Below, in pieces: positions 16,634 through 25,674 of a DNA stretch of 64,000 nucleotides (its first letter is position 1; each line of letters begins with the position of its first letter). The notes below the pieces were generated by a model. It searched no databases. It was not told the origin of the DNA and saw only the letters and a list, made by a program, of their open reading frames with translations. This stretch comes from a virus. Where the stretch lies: the IMG/VR virus record IMGVR_UViG_3300027759_000070, positions 22,972 to 86,971 of that record; one strand, given 5' to 3'. Made by a program: the position numbers and the translations under genes.

Positions 16634-17625
16634 TATTTTTCTAACTGTTCTTTAATCCACCAGTATACACTACTCAATCCCTTTTGTAAAGGGTAATTTG
16701 GCTTCCAGTTTAACTTCTTGAAAATCAACTCATTGTCGGAATTTCTGCCGCGAACACCAAGGGGTCCACTGATATGCTTTTTAACTAAATTTTTACTTTC
16801 CATCGAAGCCGCAATATCAACAAGTTGATTTATGGTAACCATCTCGTCCGAACCGATATTTACTGGACCAGTAAAATCAGATTCCATTAGTCTTCTTACT
16901 CCTTCAATACATTCGTCAATATACAGAAATGATCTGGTCTGTTTCCCATCACCCCATATTTCGATTTCTCCTCCATCTTTTGCCATTAATACTTTTCTGC
17001 AAATAGCTGCTGGTGCCTTTTCTTTTCCACCGTTCCAAGTTCCCATAGGACCAAAAATATTATGGAAGCGAGCAATACGGACATTCATTCCAAAATTTCT
17101 TGCATATGCCAAATAAAGTCTTTCGCTGAAAAGCTTTTCCCATCCATATTCACTATCTGGTGCAGCAGGATATGCAGACTCTTCTGAGCACTTTGGATTA
17201 TTCGGATCTTCTTGGTTGTATGCTGGGTACATACAGGCACTGCTCGAATAGAACACTTTCTTTACATTAAATTGTTTACAGAGTTCAGCGATGTTCAAAT
17301 TAATTTGAGCCGAATTATGCATCAAAACAGCATCATTATCACCACTAAAGATGTATCCAGCCCCACCCATGTCTGCTGCTAATTGATATACTTCATCAAA
17401 TGCGTTTTCTTTTTCATCCAAACTGTGTTGACCGGGTGCCATCATTAGCAATGAACATTTATTATAATCCGTTAAATCCGCAATCACAAAGTCATCCGCA
17501 GATGTTTTCGAATATTCTGGATACTTTAAATCCGCAGCACGAACCCAATATCCTTCAGACTTTAAACGATTGACCAAATGATTTCCGATAAATCCCCCTG
17601 CTCCTAGTACTAATGCTTTTTTCAT
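16633..17625 (-). CDS. GDP-mannose 3,5-epimerase (SDR superfamily)
   Basis: Converts GDP-D-mannose to GDP-L-galactose or GDP-L-gulose. The 330-aa protein has the NAD-binding GAGGFIG (8-14), SSSACMYP with the catalytic-type Cys131, the Y160-x3-K164 pair, KEKAPAAI, and NIGSDEMVTINQLVD near the end, all closely matching plant GME. It supplies a nucleotide sugar for the adjacent glycosyltransferases. The ATG overlaps nothing; the 3' end overlaps the gp62-like start by 1 base. It is the last sugar gene of the island in transcription order. Confidence 0.92.
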   Translation of the reverse strand: MKKALVLGAGGFIGNHLVNRLKSEGYWVRAADLKYPEYSKTSADDFVIADLTDYNKCSLLMMAPGQHSLDEKENAFDEVYQLAADMGGAGYIFSGDNDAVLMHNSAQINLNIAELCKQFNVKKVFYSSSACMYPAYNQEDPNNPKCSEESAYPAAPDSEYGWEKLFSERLYLAYARNFGMNVRIARFHNIFGPMGTWNGGKEKAPAAICRKVLMAKDGGEIEIWGDGKQTRSFLYIDECIEGVRRLMESDFTGPVNIGSDEMVTINQLVDIAASMESKNLVKKHISGPLGVRGRNSDNELIFKKLNWKPNYPLQKGLSSVYWWIKEQLEK

Positions 17626-17627
17626 AT

Positions 17628-18338
17628 TTAAATATTTTTTATAAAAATTCTATTGTGTCCAACACATGATAATTCTTCGTAATTCTTGTCAGTTTCCATA
17701 TGATCCTTTATGGCATCACAAACCTCTTTATGTCCCCTAAATATAGGCAATCCACCAAGATCCTTATAACATGATGCATCATCAAACACTATAACTCCTT
17801 TGTTTTTTGTTATTTCTTTAGCTAAAGCTATATCAGAAACTACCGTATCATAATCATGACCACCATCTACATAAATTAGATCAATAGGCCCAATTTTCTT
17901 AATTTCATCTTTTATAGAATTATCCGTAGAAAATCCTCGTATTATTTGTTTATCTAAATCAAATGGCAAAGAAAACTTATCAAATAATCCTTTAACTAAT
18001 TTAGGATAATCAACTTTATCATATGTTGAATATTTGTCTCCTGCATCAGATAATGGAGAAACCCCGTATATTGACGCATTTTTATTGTATTTTTTATTTA
18101 AAAATGTTATTAGATTCAATATCTGTCCTTTAAAAACTCCTATTTCTAGAAATGTAAATACGGAAGGCATTTCTTTTACTAATTCTCTCCACATTACATA
18201 ATGTGCATCATCAACAAACCCATAAGAATTCTGTTTAACATACTCTCTTATTAATTTTAATTTATCGTCACTCCTATATTCGGAATTACACAAATTATAC
18301 AAATCTACTTCGTTTTTATTTTTAAAAAATTCAAACAT
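17628..18338 (-). CDS. Class I SAM methyltransferase (Methyltransf_24-like)
   Basis: Probable methylation of a sugar or its hydroxyl group. The protein shows motif I FLEIGVFKGQIL and DLIYVDGGHDYDTVVSDI, the acidic post-motif typical of the CmcI-like family. I chose the ATG at 18338 (236 aa) over the in-frame TTG at 18350, because it starts 4 bases after the upstream stop. Confidence 0.75.
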   Translation of the reverse strand: MFEFFKNKNEVDLYNLCNSEYRSDDKLKLIREYVKQNSYGFVDDAHYVMWRELVKEMPSVFTFLEIGVFKGQILNLITFLNKKYNKNASIYGVSPLSDAGDKYSTYDKVDYPKLVKGLFDKFSLPFDLDKQIIRGFSTDNSIKDEIKKIGPIDLIYVDGGHDYDTVVSDIALAKEITKNKGVIVFDDASCYKDLGGLPIFRGHKEVCDAIKDHMETDKNYEELSCVGHNRIFIKNI

Positions 18339-18342
18339 AATA

Positions 18343-18936
18343 CTAGTCAATACAATTTTTAATGATTTCTGTATACTCTGCGTCTTTTGTGATTAACTTT
18401 TCGTATCGTTCTTTTGAAATATATTTTGGATTTATCCACCAATCTTCAAATGGATTTCCAGACAGATGTACATTATCTCCTACCAAAACATATCCTAAAC
18501 TACTTAAAAATTCTCTTTGAGGAATTTTTTCTGAAAGTTCGTATCCTCTGTAAGAATCATGTTCTATAGTCAAAACTTTAAATTCCCTACCAGAAGAAAA
18601 TACGTTTTTTAACGTCCGCACTCTCGTATTATCTCCTTCCAAATCAATAGTCAAATAATCAATTACAGCAGGAAAACCATTATCATCAAATAATTTTTTA
18701 TAGTCTATATTTAGAGCATCATTACAAACAAATTTAGTCTTTCTCTTTTGCCATTCTTTTGACAAATCGGTTATATCTAAAGATAATCCATCCCATCCTT
18801 CGTTTTCTAATTTTAATGTGTTGTTTATATTGTCTGGAACCCAGCATCCAATATCTACAAAAAACTTTTTATCATCAGTTTTTACCAAATACGAAACAAA
18901 TATATCTTGACCAGCTTGTGAAAAACTATCACTCAT
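18343..18936 (-). CDS. FkbM-type methyltransferase
   Basis: A 197-aa SAM-dependent O-methyltransferase candidate: SQAGQDIFVSYL at the start, FVDIGCWVPDNINNTL as motif I, LSLDITDLSKEW, and YLTIDLEGDNTRV as the acidic motif. First of three FkbM-like paralogues in the island. It likely decorates a glycan. Confidence 0.75.
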   Translation of the reverse strand: MSDSFSQAGQDIFVSYLVKTDDKKFFVDIGCWVPDNINNTLKLENEGWDGLSLDITDLSKEWQKRKTKFVCNDALNIDYKKLFDDNGFPAVIDYLTIDLEGDNTRVRTLKNVFSSGREFKVLTIEHDSYRGYELSEKIPQREFLSSLGYVLVGDNVHLSGNPFEDWWINPKYISKERYEKLITKDAEYTEIIKNCID

Positions 18937-18942
18937 ATCAAT

Positions 18943-19704
18943 TTACTTAATTAGATATTTTGCATTTTCAATACAAATTTGTTTATTATCATAATGATGA
19001 GTTACACAATTATAAGTTTGAACCACTTTGTAATTGTGTTTAAAAAATATCCAATTATTTGCAGTTTGTTCACAACAATGCCAAATTTTAGAATTTACGT
19101 CAGTAACATCAGAAATATCAACATTCACCATAGAATCACAAACAGATCTTAATTCTAATTCTGGATAATCATGTGGTATTCCAAGAACACCTAAATTATA
19201 AATTGGTATATCTGTTCTTCCAATAGTATTTTGTGCTACCTTTATTTCACCCATCAAAGGATTTCCTTCCTGTATTCTTCTTTCGTATTTCCATACAAAA
19301 ACTTCATTAGGATTTGGTTCTGGTAAAGCATCATGAAATATCAAATCATTATCAATCTTTACAGTAAATTCTGTACTACTTTTTGCATAATAAATAAAAT
19401 CGGTTAATACATCAAAACAATATTTTAATCCATTGGTATACTTTTTAAACATTGGAATAATGTCATGATATCTTACTCGATCTTGATCAATGTTGTATTT
19501 AAACATTTTTTCTTTCAGATACTCTATATCATCTGTGTATATGTCTAAAATTCTTTTTGGGTTTTTATCCACAAATGTAGCATAAGATGCGGCAGAATAT
19601 TCAAATATATAGTTCTTATTCCCATATACATCCTTTGCCCAAGATCTTCCAATCTCTGCTAATTTGTTTATGTCGTAATTATAAGTTAATGCAATTGTTT
19701 TCAT
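18943..19704 (-). CDS. Putative glycosyltransferase (GT-A-like)
   Basis: A 253-aa protein with no strong family match that I can name. The segment FTVKIDNDLIFHD around residue 125 contains a DxD-like metal motif, and WKYERR and the C-terminal HHYDNK fit a GT-A sugar transferase. It lies tightly packed (1-6 base gaps) between FkbM genes. Function is inferred mainly from context. Confidence 0.55.
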   Translation of the reverse strand: MKTIALTYNYDINKLAEIGRSWAKDVYGNKNYIFEYSAASYATFVDKNPKRILDIYTDDIEYLKEKMFKYNIDQDRVRYHDIIPMFKKYTNGLKYCFDVLTDFIYYAKSSTEFTVKIDNDLIFHDALPEPNPNEVFVWKYERRIQEGNPLMGEIKVAQNTIGRTDIPIYNLGVLGIPHDYPELELRSVCDSMVNVDISDVTDVNSKIWHCCEQTANNWIFFKHNYKVVQTYNCVTHHYDNKQICIENAKYLIK

Positions 19705-19705
19705 T

Positions 19706-20320
19706 TTATTTTTTAATGTAAAATCCGTCTCCCCAAGATACCCCAGCCCAATCTTGTTCTACTAATTCAAATCCATATGCTCCCAAAAAATTATTTAATT
19801 CATTTACAGATGGAGCATCTTTATAAACCATTTCTTTGTGTTCTGTGTTTCTGTTTATTTCACACATAATATAATCGATATGATTTAAAGTTTTTTCAGA
19901 ACCTTTCAAAACTTCCAACTCATATCCTTGGACATCAATGTTTAAAAAATTATAAAATGTGTAATTAAAATCATCTAATCGTTTCATTTCGACAATTTCT
20001 TTATTACTAAATCTTGTAGTACCCCAATCTAAATTAAAATTGGGTTCCAATATAGACGAACATCCACAAGCATCAACATCCTCTATAAACATTTCTATAG
20101 ATTTTGTTTCATTTCCTAATGCACAATTATGCAAAATAGCATCAGATATTTTACTTCTTAAAACGTCAAAAGTTTTTTTAACTGGTTCAAAATAAACAAG
20201 ATTTGATACATTTAAATTTTTGTATAATTCATGTTCTCCTCCATGATGGGCACCAATATGAATTATTCCATTTATTTTTAAGTTATATTTCTGATTAATC
20301 TGTGCTAAATCCAATATCAT
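19706..20320 (-). CDS. FkbM-type methyltransferase
   Basis: 204 aa. Motif I IIHIGAHHGGEHELY, then VYFEPVKKTFDVL, CGCSSILEPN and FLNIDVQGYELEVLKG, the classic FkbM signature. The ATG overlaps the stop of the upstream glycosyltransferase (ATGA), so the two are translationally coupled. Confidence 0.85.
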   Translation of the reverse strand: MILDLAQINQKYNLKINGIIHIGAHHGGEHELYKNLNVSNLVYFEPVKKTFDVLRSKISDAILHNCALGNETKSIEMFIEDVDACGCSSILEPNFNLDWGTTRFSNKEIVEMKRLDDFNYTFYNFLNIDVQGYELEVLKGSEKTLNHIDYIMCEINRNTEHKEMVYKDAPSVNELNNFLGAYGFELVEQDWAGVSWGDGFYIKK

Positions 20321-21015
20321 ATTGTACCTCTAATATCTTTATTAATCCCGTATTCCTGTAGTAATGGATTTAATTCGTCTGGATATTCTGATGTATTCCA
20401 TTTACCTTTGACCAAAGCTGTTGCTATATACGGATAAACGTCCGAATCATAATGATTCTGTCCTCTTTTTGATTCGTTGTCATAATGATATAGTCCTTTT
20501 AAATTTAGCTCTATGCATTTTTGTACATAAGTTTCGTTCTCAAACCATTTCGAAGCCTTTACCTCTTTATATAGTTTTATAAAATCTGATGTTCTCCATA
20601 TAGTAGGTTGCATCGAAAATATGTTTTGATTATCAGACTCAATCTCATACAAAGTATTTGAAAGCTGAATCTTATTCAAAGCTCCAGACTTTATCAACCT
20701 GATAAATGAATATTCTGGATTTTCTTTTAAAAATTCTTTATACTCATTCAACTTATCTTCGTTTACCTTATTATACAAAACAAAATCTTCTTGTAGATAT
20801 ATAAAAAATTCTGGGTTTATGTCTTCTAAAGTTTGAACCCATGTTTGCCAATAAGGTTGAGAATTTTTGTAAATATAAATGTTTTTATATTTTTTATCAT
20901 TATGGGGAACATCAGATAATAGATATAATCGGTATGAACAAAATTTTTTGTTTTGTTCATAAAACATATCCCATACATCAGACGTATTACTATTGGTATA
21001 ACATACTTGTATCAT
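20317..21015 (-). CDS. Putative glycosyltransferase
   Basis: 232 aa. FIYLQEDFVLYNKV around residue 85-98 resembles the acidic nucleotide-sugar site of GT-A enzymes, and ESKRGQNHYDSDVYPYIATALVKGKW resembles phage/bacterial transferases acting on surface sugars. The start is set at 21015 where ATGA overlaps the upstream stop; the longer frame would extend into the previous gene. Confidence 0.6.
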   Translation of the reverse strand: MIQVCYTNSNTSDVWDMFYEQNKKFCSYRLYLLSDVPHNDKKYKNIYIYKNSQPYWQTWVQTLEDINPEFFIYLQEDFVLYNKVNEDKLNEYKEFLKENPEYSFIRLIKSGALNKIQLSNTLYEIESDNQNIFSMQPTIWRTSDFIKLYKEVKASKWFENETYVQKCIELNLKGLYHYDNESKRGQNHYDSDVYPYIATALVKGKWNTSEYPDELNPLLQEYGINKDIRGTI

Positions 21016-21431
21016 AAATAATCTACACAAACTCCGTAACAGTTGTAATTTTTACTTTTCCAATCTTTATCAAAATCTACTATAATTGATCTATCAACAA
21101 CATCTTTATTAGGATATGTCCATATATATCCAGATGATGTTAATGTACAATCATCTTCTTGATGCCAAAAACAATTTTTAATGTTATATTTCAACATGTA
21201 ATGCAATGCATCTAAATTCTTTGCGTGGCACCACAACCCATACTTTTGAAGGAATTCGTGATTAACAATATATGTTGGTTTGTCATGTCCCAAAATAATA
21301 AGTCCATCTTGAAACCAAACATCAATTTCTACTTCAATGTTTTTATCAAGCAATGAACTGATGTGATTTGGGTTATTTTCTAAATATTCGTTAGTACCAC
21401 TAACATTTCCTCTATGAGATATTATCAACAT
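21012..21431 (-). CDS. Glycerophosphodiester phosphodiesterase-like protein
   Basis: The 139-aa protein begins ISHRGNVSG and continues VEIDVWFQDGLIILGHDKPTY, the His-Arg-Gly plus Glu/Asp and GHD arrangement of the GDPD TIM barrel. At 139 aa it is shorter than typical GDPDs (about 240 aa) and covers mainly the active-site half. It may release or transfer glycerol-phosphate on a glycan. ATGA overlap downstream and 20-base overlap upstream show tight coupling. Confidence 0.7.
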   Translation of the reverse strand: MLIISHRGNVSGTNEYLENNPNHISSLLDKNIEVEIDVWFQDGLIILGHDKPTYIVNHEFLQKYGLWCHAKNLDALHYMLKYNIKNCFWHQEDDCTLTSSGYIWTYPNKDVVDRSIIVDFDKDWKSKNYNCYGVCVDYL

Positions 21432-22059
21432 AATCTTTATTGACTGCTAATATGTCTCCTTCTCCATATGGATGGGGGCATGGAATGAATTCAACTTTAA
21501 AATTATTTTGTGTTAAAAATTCTTCCAGATCTGTTTTTAATATATGACCCTCATAATAAGGAGAAACCGATGCTTCACAATGGATGAATTTTACATTTTT
21601 TAGGAAATCCCCCATACCTTTCAAAGCCAAAAGCTCGACACCCTGCGTATCCATCCACAATACATCAACAGATTCTATATTGTTTTCTATTAACCATTCA
21701 TCTAATCTTACACAATCTACTGATATCTTTTTACAGTCTTGTGTACTGGCAAAAGGAACATCTATTGGTTTTAATAATGATGAGGCACCGATATTTCCTA
21801 AAGTCAAATAAAAATCTAATTGTCCCTTTACGTCACCTACAGCAAATTGATACACATAAACATTTGGACATGTTTTTGATTTTTTTTCACATATATCAAA
21901 CTGACTTGGATTCGGCTCAAATGCATGTATGGTCGAAGTTGGAAAAGTTTTAGAGAATTCTATGCTTTGATCTAAATCCCTAGATCCAACATCCAATATT
22001 ATTTTTGGATTTATTCCCCCATGAGAATTTATAAATGATATGAAGTTATCTATTAGCAT
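21412..22059 (-). CDS. FkbM-type methyltransferase
   Basis: 215 aa. IILDVGSRDLDQSIEF (motif I), IHAFEPNPSQFDIC, GASSLL, and VLWMDTQGVELLALKG (FkbM acidic motif). Third FkbM paralogue in the island. It starts 7 bases inside the end of the RuBisCO-like gene. Confidence 0.85.
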   Translation of the reverse strand: MLIDNFISFINSHGGINPKIILDVGSRDLDQSIEFSKTFPTSTIHAFEPNPSQFDICEKKSKTCPNVYVYQFAVGDVKGQLDFYLTLGNIGASSLLKPIDVPFASTQDCKKISVDCVRLDEWLIENNIESVDVLWMDTQGVELLALKGMGDFLKNVKFIHCEASVSPYYEGHILKTDLEEFLTQNNFKVEFIPCPHPYGEGDILAVNKDYVDNIS

Positions 22060-23243
22060 TTAATTACACCCCATTTTTCTATAGCTTGATGATATTCATC
22101 ACCATACTCTTTATCTATGCTCTGTCTCATAGATTTTGCTCCAGCTAATGTTCCATTTGGATGTCCATGAATACCACCACCAACATTAGCCATATAATCA
22201 ACACCTAATCGGCTATTAACCATTTCTGTCAGCCCAGCATTGAATCCACAGCTTATAGCTGGCATTACATTTAATTCCGTAAGAATCTTACAAGAATCAA
22301 TTACTTCCTGTTCGTCCCACTTATAATACCCTCCAATCATACCAGCATGTATGAAATCCACGCCACTTAATCCTGCAATCTTACAAATTACTCTCCAATC
22401 AATATGGAATGCATGGGATTTGTTTGTAAAAATTTTGTCTCCACTTTTTTGGAAGTGAATGAAAATCGGCAAGTCCAATTCTCTAATTGATCTGTACACA
22501 CCTAACCCACACCAAAAATTAACATGAACAGAATTCCCCCCTAAAGAATGTACTAGTTTTACTCTTTCCAAAATCTTGTCTGGGTCACAATGAATTGATA
22601 CCGAATAAATTACATTCTTATCTTTTAAATAATCCATTATCAAAGGGACACGTTCTTCAAGAGGACACAAGTCAAACTCAGACATAATTTCGTCCTCCTT
22701 AATAAAGTTGACACCACCATCAACTAATTCTTTCACCATTTCTAATAAAACTTGGGGTGTTACACCAATTTTAGGTTTAACTATTGCTCCTAATACTGGT
22801 TTATCGTATGAATTTACAAACTTCCTAATTCCAGATATTCCATACTTTGGCCCTTTGAATTCAGATAAAATAGAATCAGGAAATTCTATGTCTAATACAT
22901 GACATTGGTCAACTACATCAATATCCAGTTGCCCACCCATTAAATTTACTAGCAAATGAGATATTCCGTTGTTTTTAAAGTTGATGTTTACGGTTGGGAA
23001 CGCAATATCGACAATACCTTCAACTCTAGATTCTAGATTTTTTTTATCATCCAAAATGATACAAGAATATTTTTCAAACAATTCTTCGGTTTCCCATTTG
23101 TTTCGTACTTTAGGATTTCCTACAGACTGTCCAATCGCCAATGCCCATGCGGCATCATTTAAATTTGTTGTTGACTTTATGTAGTACTTAACAATCAAAT
23201 AATCATCTTTGTTTATATCTTCTAATTTTTTATAGATGTTCAT
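22053..23243 (-). CDS. RuBisCO-like protein (form IV type)
   Basis: A 396-aa member of the RuBisCO large-subunit superfamily. Aligned by eye to spinach RuBisCO: K175/K177 are Lys156/Lys158 (KPKIG); the carbamylated K201 with D203 and E204 are Lys182, Asp184 and Glu185 (IKEDE); H294 is His263; H327 is His299; S379 and the GGG phosphate loop are Ser331 and Gly355-357. R295 is replaced by Phe264, and loop-6 K334 by Tyr306 with a Lys two residues on. This suggests a sugar-phosphate enolase, isomerase or decarboxylase and not CO2 fixation. It has its own late-like box and lies inside the glycan island. Confidence 0.88.
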   Translation of the reverse strand: MNIYKKLEDINKDDYLIVKYYIKSTTNLNDAAWALAIGQSVGNPKVRNKWETEELFEKYSCIILDDKKNLESRVEGIVDIAFPTVNINFKNNGISHLLVNLMGGQLDIDVVDQCHVLDIEFPDSILSEFKGPKYGISGIRKFVNSYDKPVLGAIVKPKIGVTPQVLLEMVKELVDGGVNFIKEDEIMSEFDLCPLEERVPLIMDYLKDKNVIYSVSIHCDPDKILERVKLVHSLGGNSVHVNFWCGLGVYRSIRELDLPIFIHFQKSGDKIFTNKSHAFHIDWRVICKIAGLSGVDFIHAGMIGGYYKWDEQEVIDSCKILTELNVMPAISCGFNAGLTEMVNSRLGVDYMANVGGGIHGHPNGTLAGAKSMRQSIDKEYGDEYHQAIEKWGVIKC

Positions 23244-23249
23244 TGAACT

Positions 23250-23255
23250 TATTTA
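23250..23255 (-). promoter_or_regulatory. Late box TAAATA, 6 bases before the RuBisCO-like ATG
   Basis: TAAATA-AGTTCA-ATG on the minus strand. It marks an internal transcription start within the glycan island. Confidence 0.55.
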
Positions 23256-23279
23256 AAATTTAATTTAGTAAAATCAAGA

Positions 23280-23600
23280 TTAAATTAAAATTTTATCCCC
23301 AACAACACTAGGAGTTTTAACTACACACAAATAACAGTCTTCTAGGAAGACTGGATCAGCTATTTCATTTGGAAAAATCACAAATACATCCCCAGAATTT
23401 AATTCTTGACCTTGTATAGTCATTTTTCCAGAGATTAAAAAATTAATTTCTGTTAATTTTTCGTGATAATGTGCTTCCCAAAATTCTCCTTTTTTATGAA
23501 CTTTATACCCTACTTCAAAATCTTGGGTTTTGTAACAACTAGGTTCAAAATTTCCCACAAACCATCCACCCTTATAATCTTCGATTTTTGTTATTTTCAT
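23280..23600 (-). CDS. Small cupin protein
   Basis: A 106-aa single-domain cupin: EAHYHEKLTEINFLISGKM gives the first metal-binding motif (two His and one Glu), followed by LNSGDVFVIFPNEIADPVF as the second motif, where the usual His is replaced by Asp or Ala. It may be a sugar epimerase or isomerase, or a metal-sensing partner of the island. Its ATG overlaps the previous stop (ATGA). Located directly upstream of the RuBisCO-like gene. Confidence 0.75.
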   Translation of the reverse strand: MKITKIEDYKGGWFVGNFEPSCYKTQDFEVGYKVHKKGEFWEAHYHEKLTEINFLISGKMTIQGQELNSGDVFVIFPNEIADPVFLEDCYLCVVKTPSVVGDKILI

Positions 23601-24355
23601 AAAATAAACTTACACTTTTCTAATAAATTCTTTTTATATAAATGGTATTTATATATGTAATGATGATTTAAAATACATAAGATATTACCAATTACTAGAT
23701 TAGTAGATCTTTCATTTATTGGTTTTAATATCTCATTACTAAATTCGTTATGTGTATTTGATATAGGCCAACCTTCAACAAAAAGTTTTTTAAAATAATC
23801 ACTATCATCCATCAAGTATTCAAAAAGATCATCATATAATTCACAAATAAGTTTTATATTTTCATAAGAAGAATAAAACCAATGTTCAGTCATACCAGAA
23901 TTTAATTGATTCCATGTCTTACAGTATACTAAATTTGTGTCAATATTTTCTTCAAAATTTAAAACACAAAGATGATCCTGTGGAGCATTATATATTCCGT
24001 GCCAATTGAATACATCAAACCTACAAATTATTACACAATCATATTTGTCTTGTATAAAATCAAAACATTGTTTTCTAGAATAAGTGTAACTAAACAGTTT
24101 ATATAATGATGTTCCTCCAGATTCTAGTTTTTCTGGATTAAACATTTTTATTTCTTCGCTGAAATCTTTTTGTACTTCAAATTTATGATTTACTGGTTTA
24201 TACTTTTTTAGTATATCATTTATTATTTCAGTATTAGTCTCCCATGCGTGTATGTACACATCCACATCATATTTTGATAATATATGATCGTTTAATATCT
24301 CAAATGATCTAGAATAATCATTGGTCAGACCACATATACATAACGCAATTTTCAT
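23597..24355 (-). CDS. Putative glycosyltransferase
   Basis: 252 aa. Begins KIALCICGLTNDYSRSFEILNDHIL and contains DVYIHAWETN and DCVIICRFDV, features seen in WavE-like and other lipopolysaccharide transferases (R-x-D for metal and nucleotide sugar). No closer family can be named from the sequence. Coupled to the cupin gene by a 4-base overlap. Confidence 0.6.
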   Translation of the reverse strand: MKIALCICGLTNDYSRSFEILNDHILSKYDVDVYIHAWETNTEIINDILKKYKPVNHKFEVQKDFSEEIKMFNPEKLESGGTSLYKLFSYTYSRKQCFDFIQDKYDCVIICRFDVFNWHGIYNAPQDHLCVLNFEENIDTNLVYCKTWNQLNSGMTEHWFYSSYENIKLICELYDDLFEYLMDDSDYFKKLFVEGWPISNTHNEFSNEILKPINERSTNLVIGNILCILNHHYIYKYHLYKKNLLEKCKFIL

Positions 24356-25078
24356 TTATAACAAAATGTATTTATTTAAATCTTCGGGGGTTCCTATAGG
24401 GAAATGCAAATTAAAATAATAGGGATGAATTTTTTTATTATTTTTAATCAAATAATTATAAGTAGGTGCTACATAAAATTCATTATTATATCTTTCATTA
24501 TTTTCTATCATAATTTTTGCAGAATCTACGAAAAGTGATCCGTGTTTCCAAAAGTGGAACCCATTAGTAGCTATGTTGCTTATAACAACTTTTTCTTTAA
24601 CATCGACTATTTCAAAGTTATCATTTAGTTTGACATAACTATTTTTATTTGAAACTGAATTAAACACACCTAAAATTCCATCACTATTATTGCGATTGGA
24701 ATATTTTATGATCGTATTTATATTTAAATCTTCTGTTATTTGATCACAGTTTGTTATTACCAAAGGAGTTTCATTATCAATTAAGTGCTGAGATAACAAG
24801 CAAGTACAAGCAGATCCTTCTGTTAGATAATCTATTGATATAATTTCAAAATTTACATTCAATCTTTTGCATATGCTTTGTAAATTATGAATTGGTAATT
24901 CCTTTCTAGTTATAAAAATAAACCTAGTATTTTTGAGTTGATTATTATTCTCTATAACACGTTCTATCATTGGCTTCCCATTTACATCTATAAATGGTTT
25001 AAATTCATTTGGATGTGTTTTTTGGAACCTTGATCCTAAACCAGCCATAGGTATCAATATGTTTAAATTTTCATTCAT
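24356..25078 (-). CDS. Sugar-1-phosphate nucleotidyltransferase-like protein
   Basis: 240 aa. N-terminal IPMAGLGSRFQKTHP is the NTP-binding loop, followed by EFKPFIDVNGKPMIERVI, TEGSACTCLL and VITNCDQI with the metal-binding Asp. It belongs to the capsular-cluster branch of the NTP_transferase family and would activate a sugar phosphate or polyol phosphate to an NDP derivative. The substrate is unknown; the product of the nearby RuBisCO-like protein is a possibility. Confidence 0.8.
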   Translation of the reverse strand: MNENLNILIPMAGLGSRFQKTHPNEFKPFIDVNGKPMIERVIENNNQLKNTRFIFITRKELPIHNLQSICKRLNVNFEIISIDYLTEGSACTCLLSQHLIDNETPLVITNCDQITEDLNINTIIKYSNRNNSDGILGVFNSVSNKNSYVKLNDNFEIVDVKEKVVISNIATNGFHFWKHGSLFVDSAKIMIENNERYNNEFYVAPTYNYLIKNNKKIHPYYFNLHFPIGTPEDLNKYILL

Positions 25079-25674
25079 AATTTATAGCAATCGTGTTTTT
25101 TATATTCGCTTATTCTTGTGTTGTATTTTATCCAATGTAGATCATTGTTGTCGTTTAAATCATTTAATATAAAATTAACAGGAACACCATCTAAGTAATT
25201 ATAAAATCTTCTAGTTAAAATTTGTTCCACAAAATCAGTAGTTCTTACATCATCAATTTCCCATAATTTTATTAGATCTTCCGTTTTGGCAGACATAAAA
25301 TAATCAATAAAATATTTTCCTGATTGTGGGCTACCCACATGTTGTCCTATAAAATTAAATTTATGAAAATCTATTATCTTCATAAATTCATTAAAATTAG
25401 TAGGAATCAAGTCGTTTCTTAATTTTAAAATATATTCGTATCCCTTTTCTTTGCAAAGATATAATCCATTTAAGCTACATACTTTTTGATAGTAAAAAAG
25501 ATGAGGACCAGCTTCTATTGGAGGTTCATTAAACAAAACAATATCATTACTGTGGTATTTCTGCTCATCACCTTTCCATGTAGAAAAAATTAAATTAAAC
25601 CCAGAAAATGCTTTTTTAATTTCTGGAATATTTGTGCTTTTTCCTGTAATTAAAATTACAAAATTAAAATTCAC
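25075..25674 (-). CDS. WavE-like glycosyltransferase, GTG start
   Basis: 199 aa from the GTG at 25674, which overlaps the upstream stop by 11 bases; no ATG lies near the N-terminus. FVILITGKSTNIPEIKKAF, IFSTWKGDE and ILKLRNDLIPTN match the WavE/LPS-core transferase pattern. The C-terminus holds DGVPVNFIL. The longer open frame upstream lies inside the previous gene. Confidence 0.65.
   Translation of the reverse strand: MNFNFVILITGKSTNIPEIKKAFSGFNLIFSTWKGDEQKYHSNDIVLFNEPPIEAGPHLFYYQKVCSLNGLYLCKEKGYEYILKLRNDLIPTNFNEFMKIIDFHKFNFIGQHVGSPQSGKYFIDYFMSAKTEDLIKLWEIDDVRTTDFVEQILTRRFYNYLDGVPVNFILNDLNDNNDLHWIKYNTRISEYKKHDCYKL

Noticed and set aside
22053-23243. True carbon-fixing RuBisCO
   Set aside because: R295 and loop-6 K334 equivalents are Phe and Tyr, no small subunit or phosphoribulokinase is present, and the context is sugar-nucleotide synthesis.
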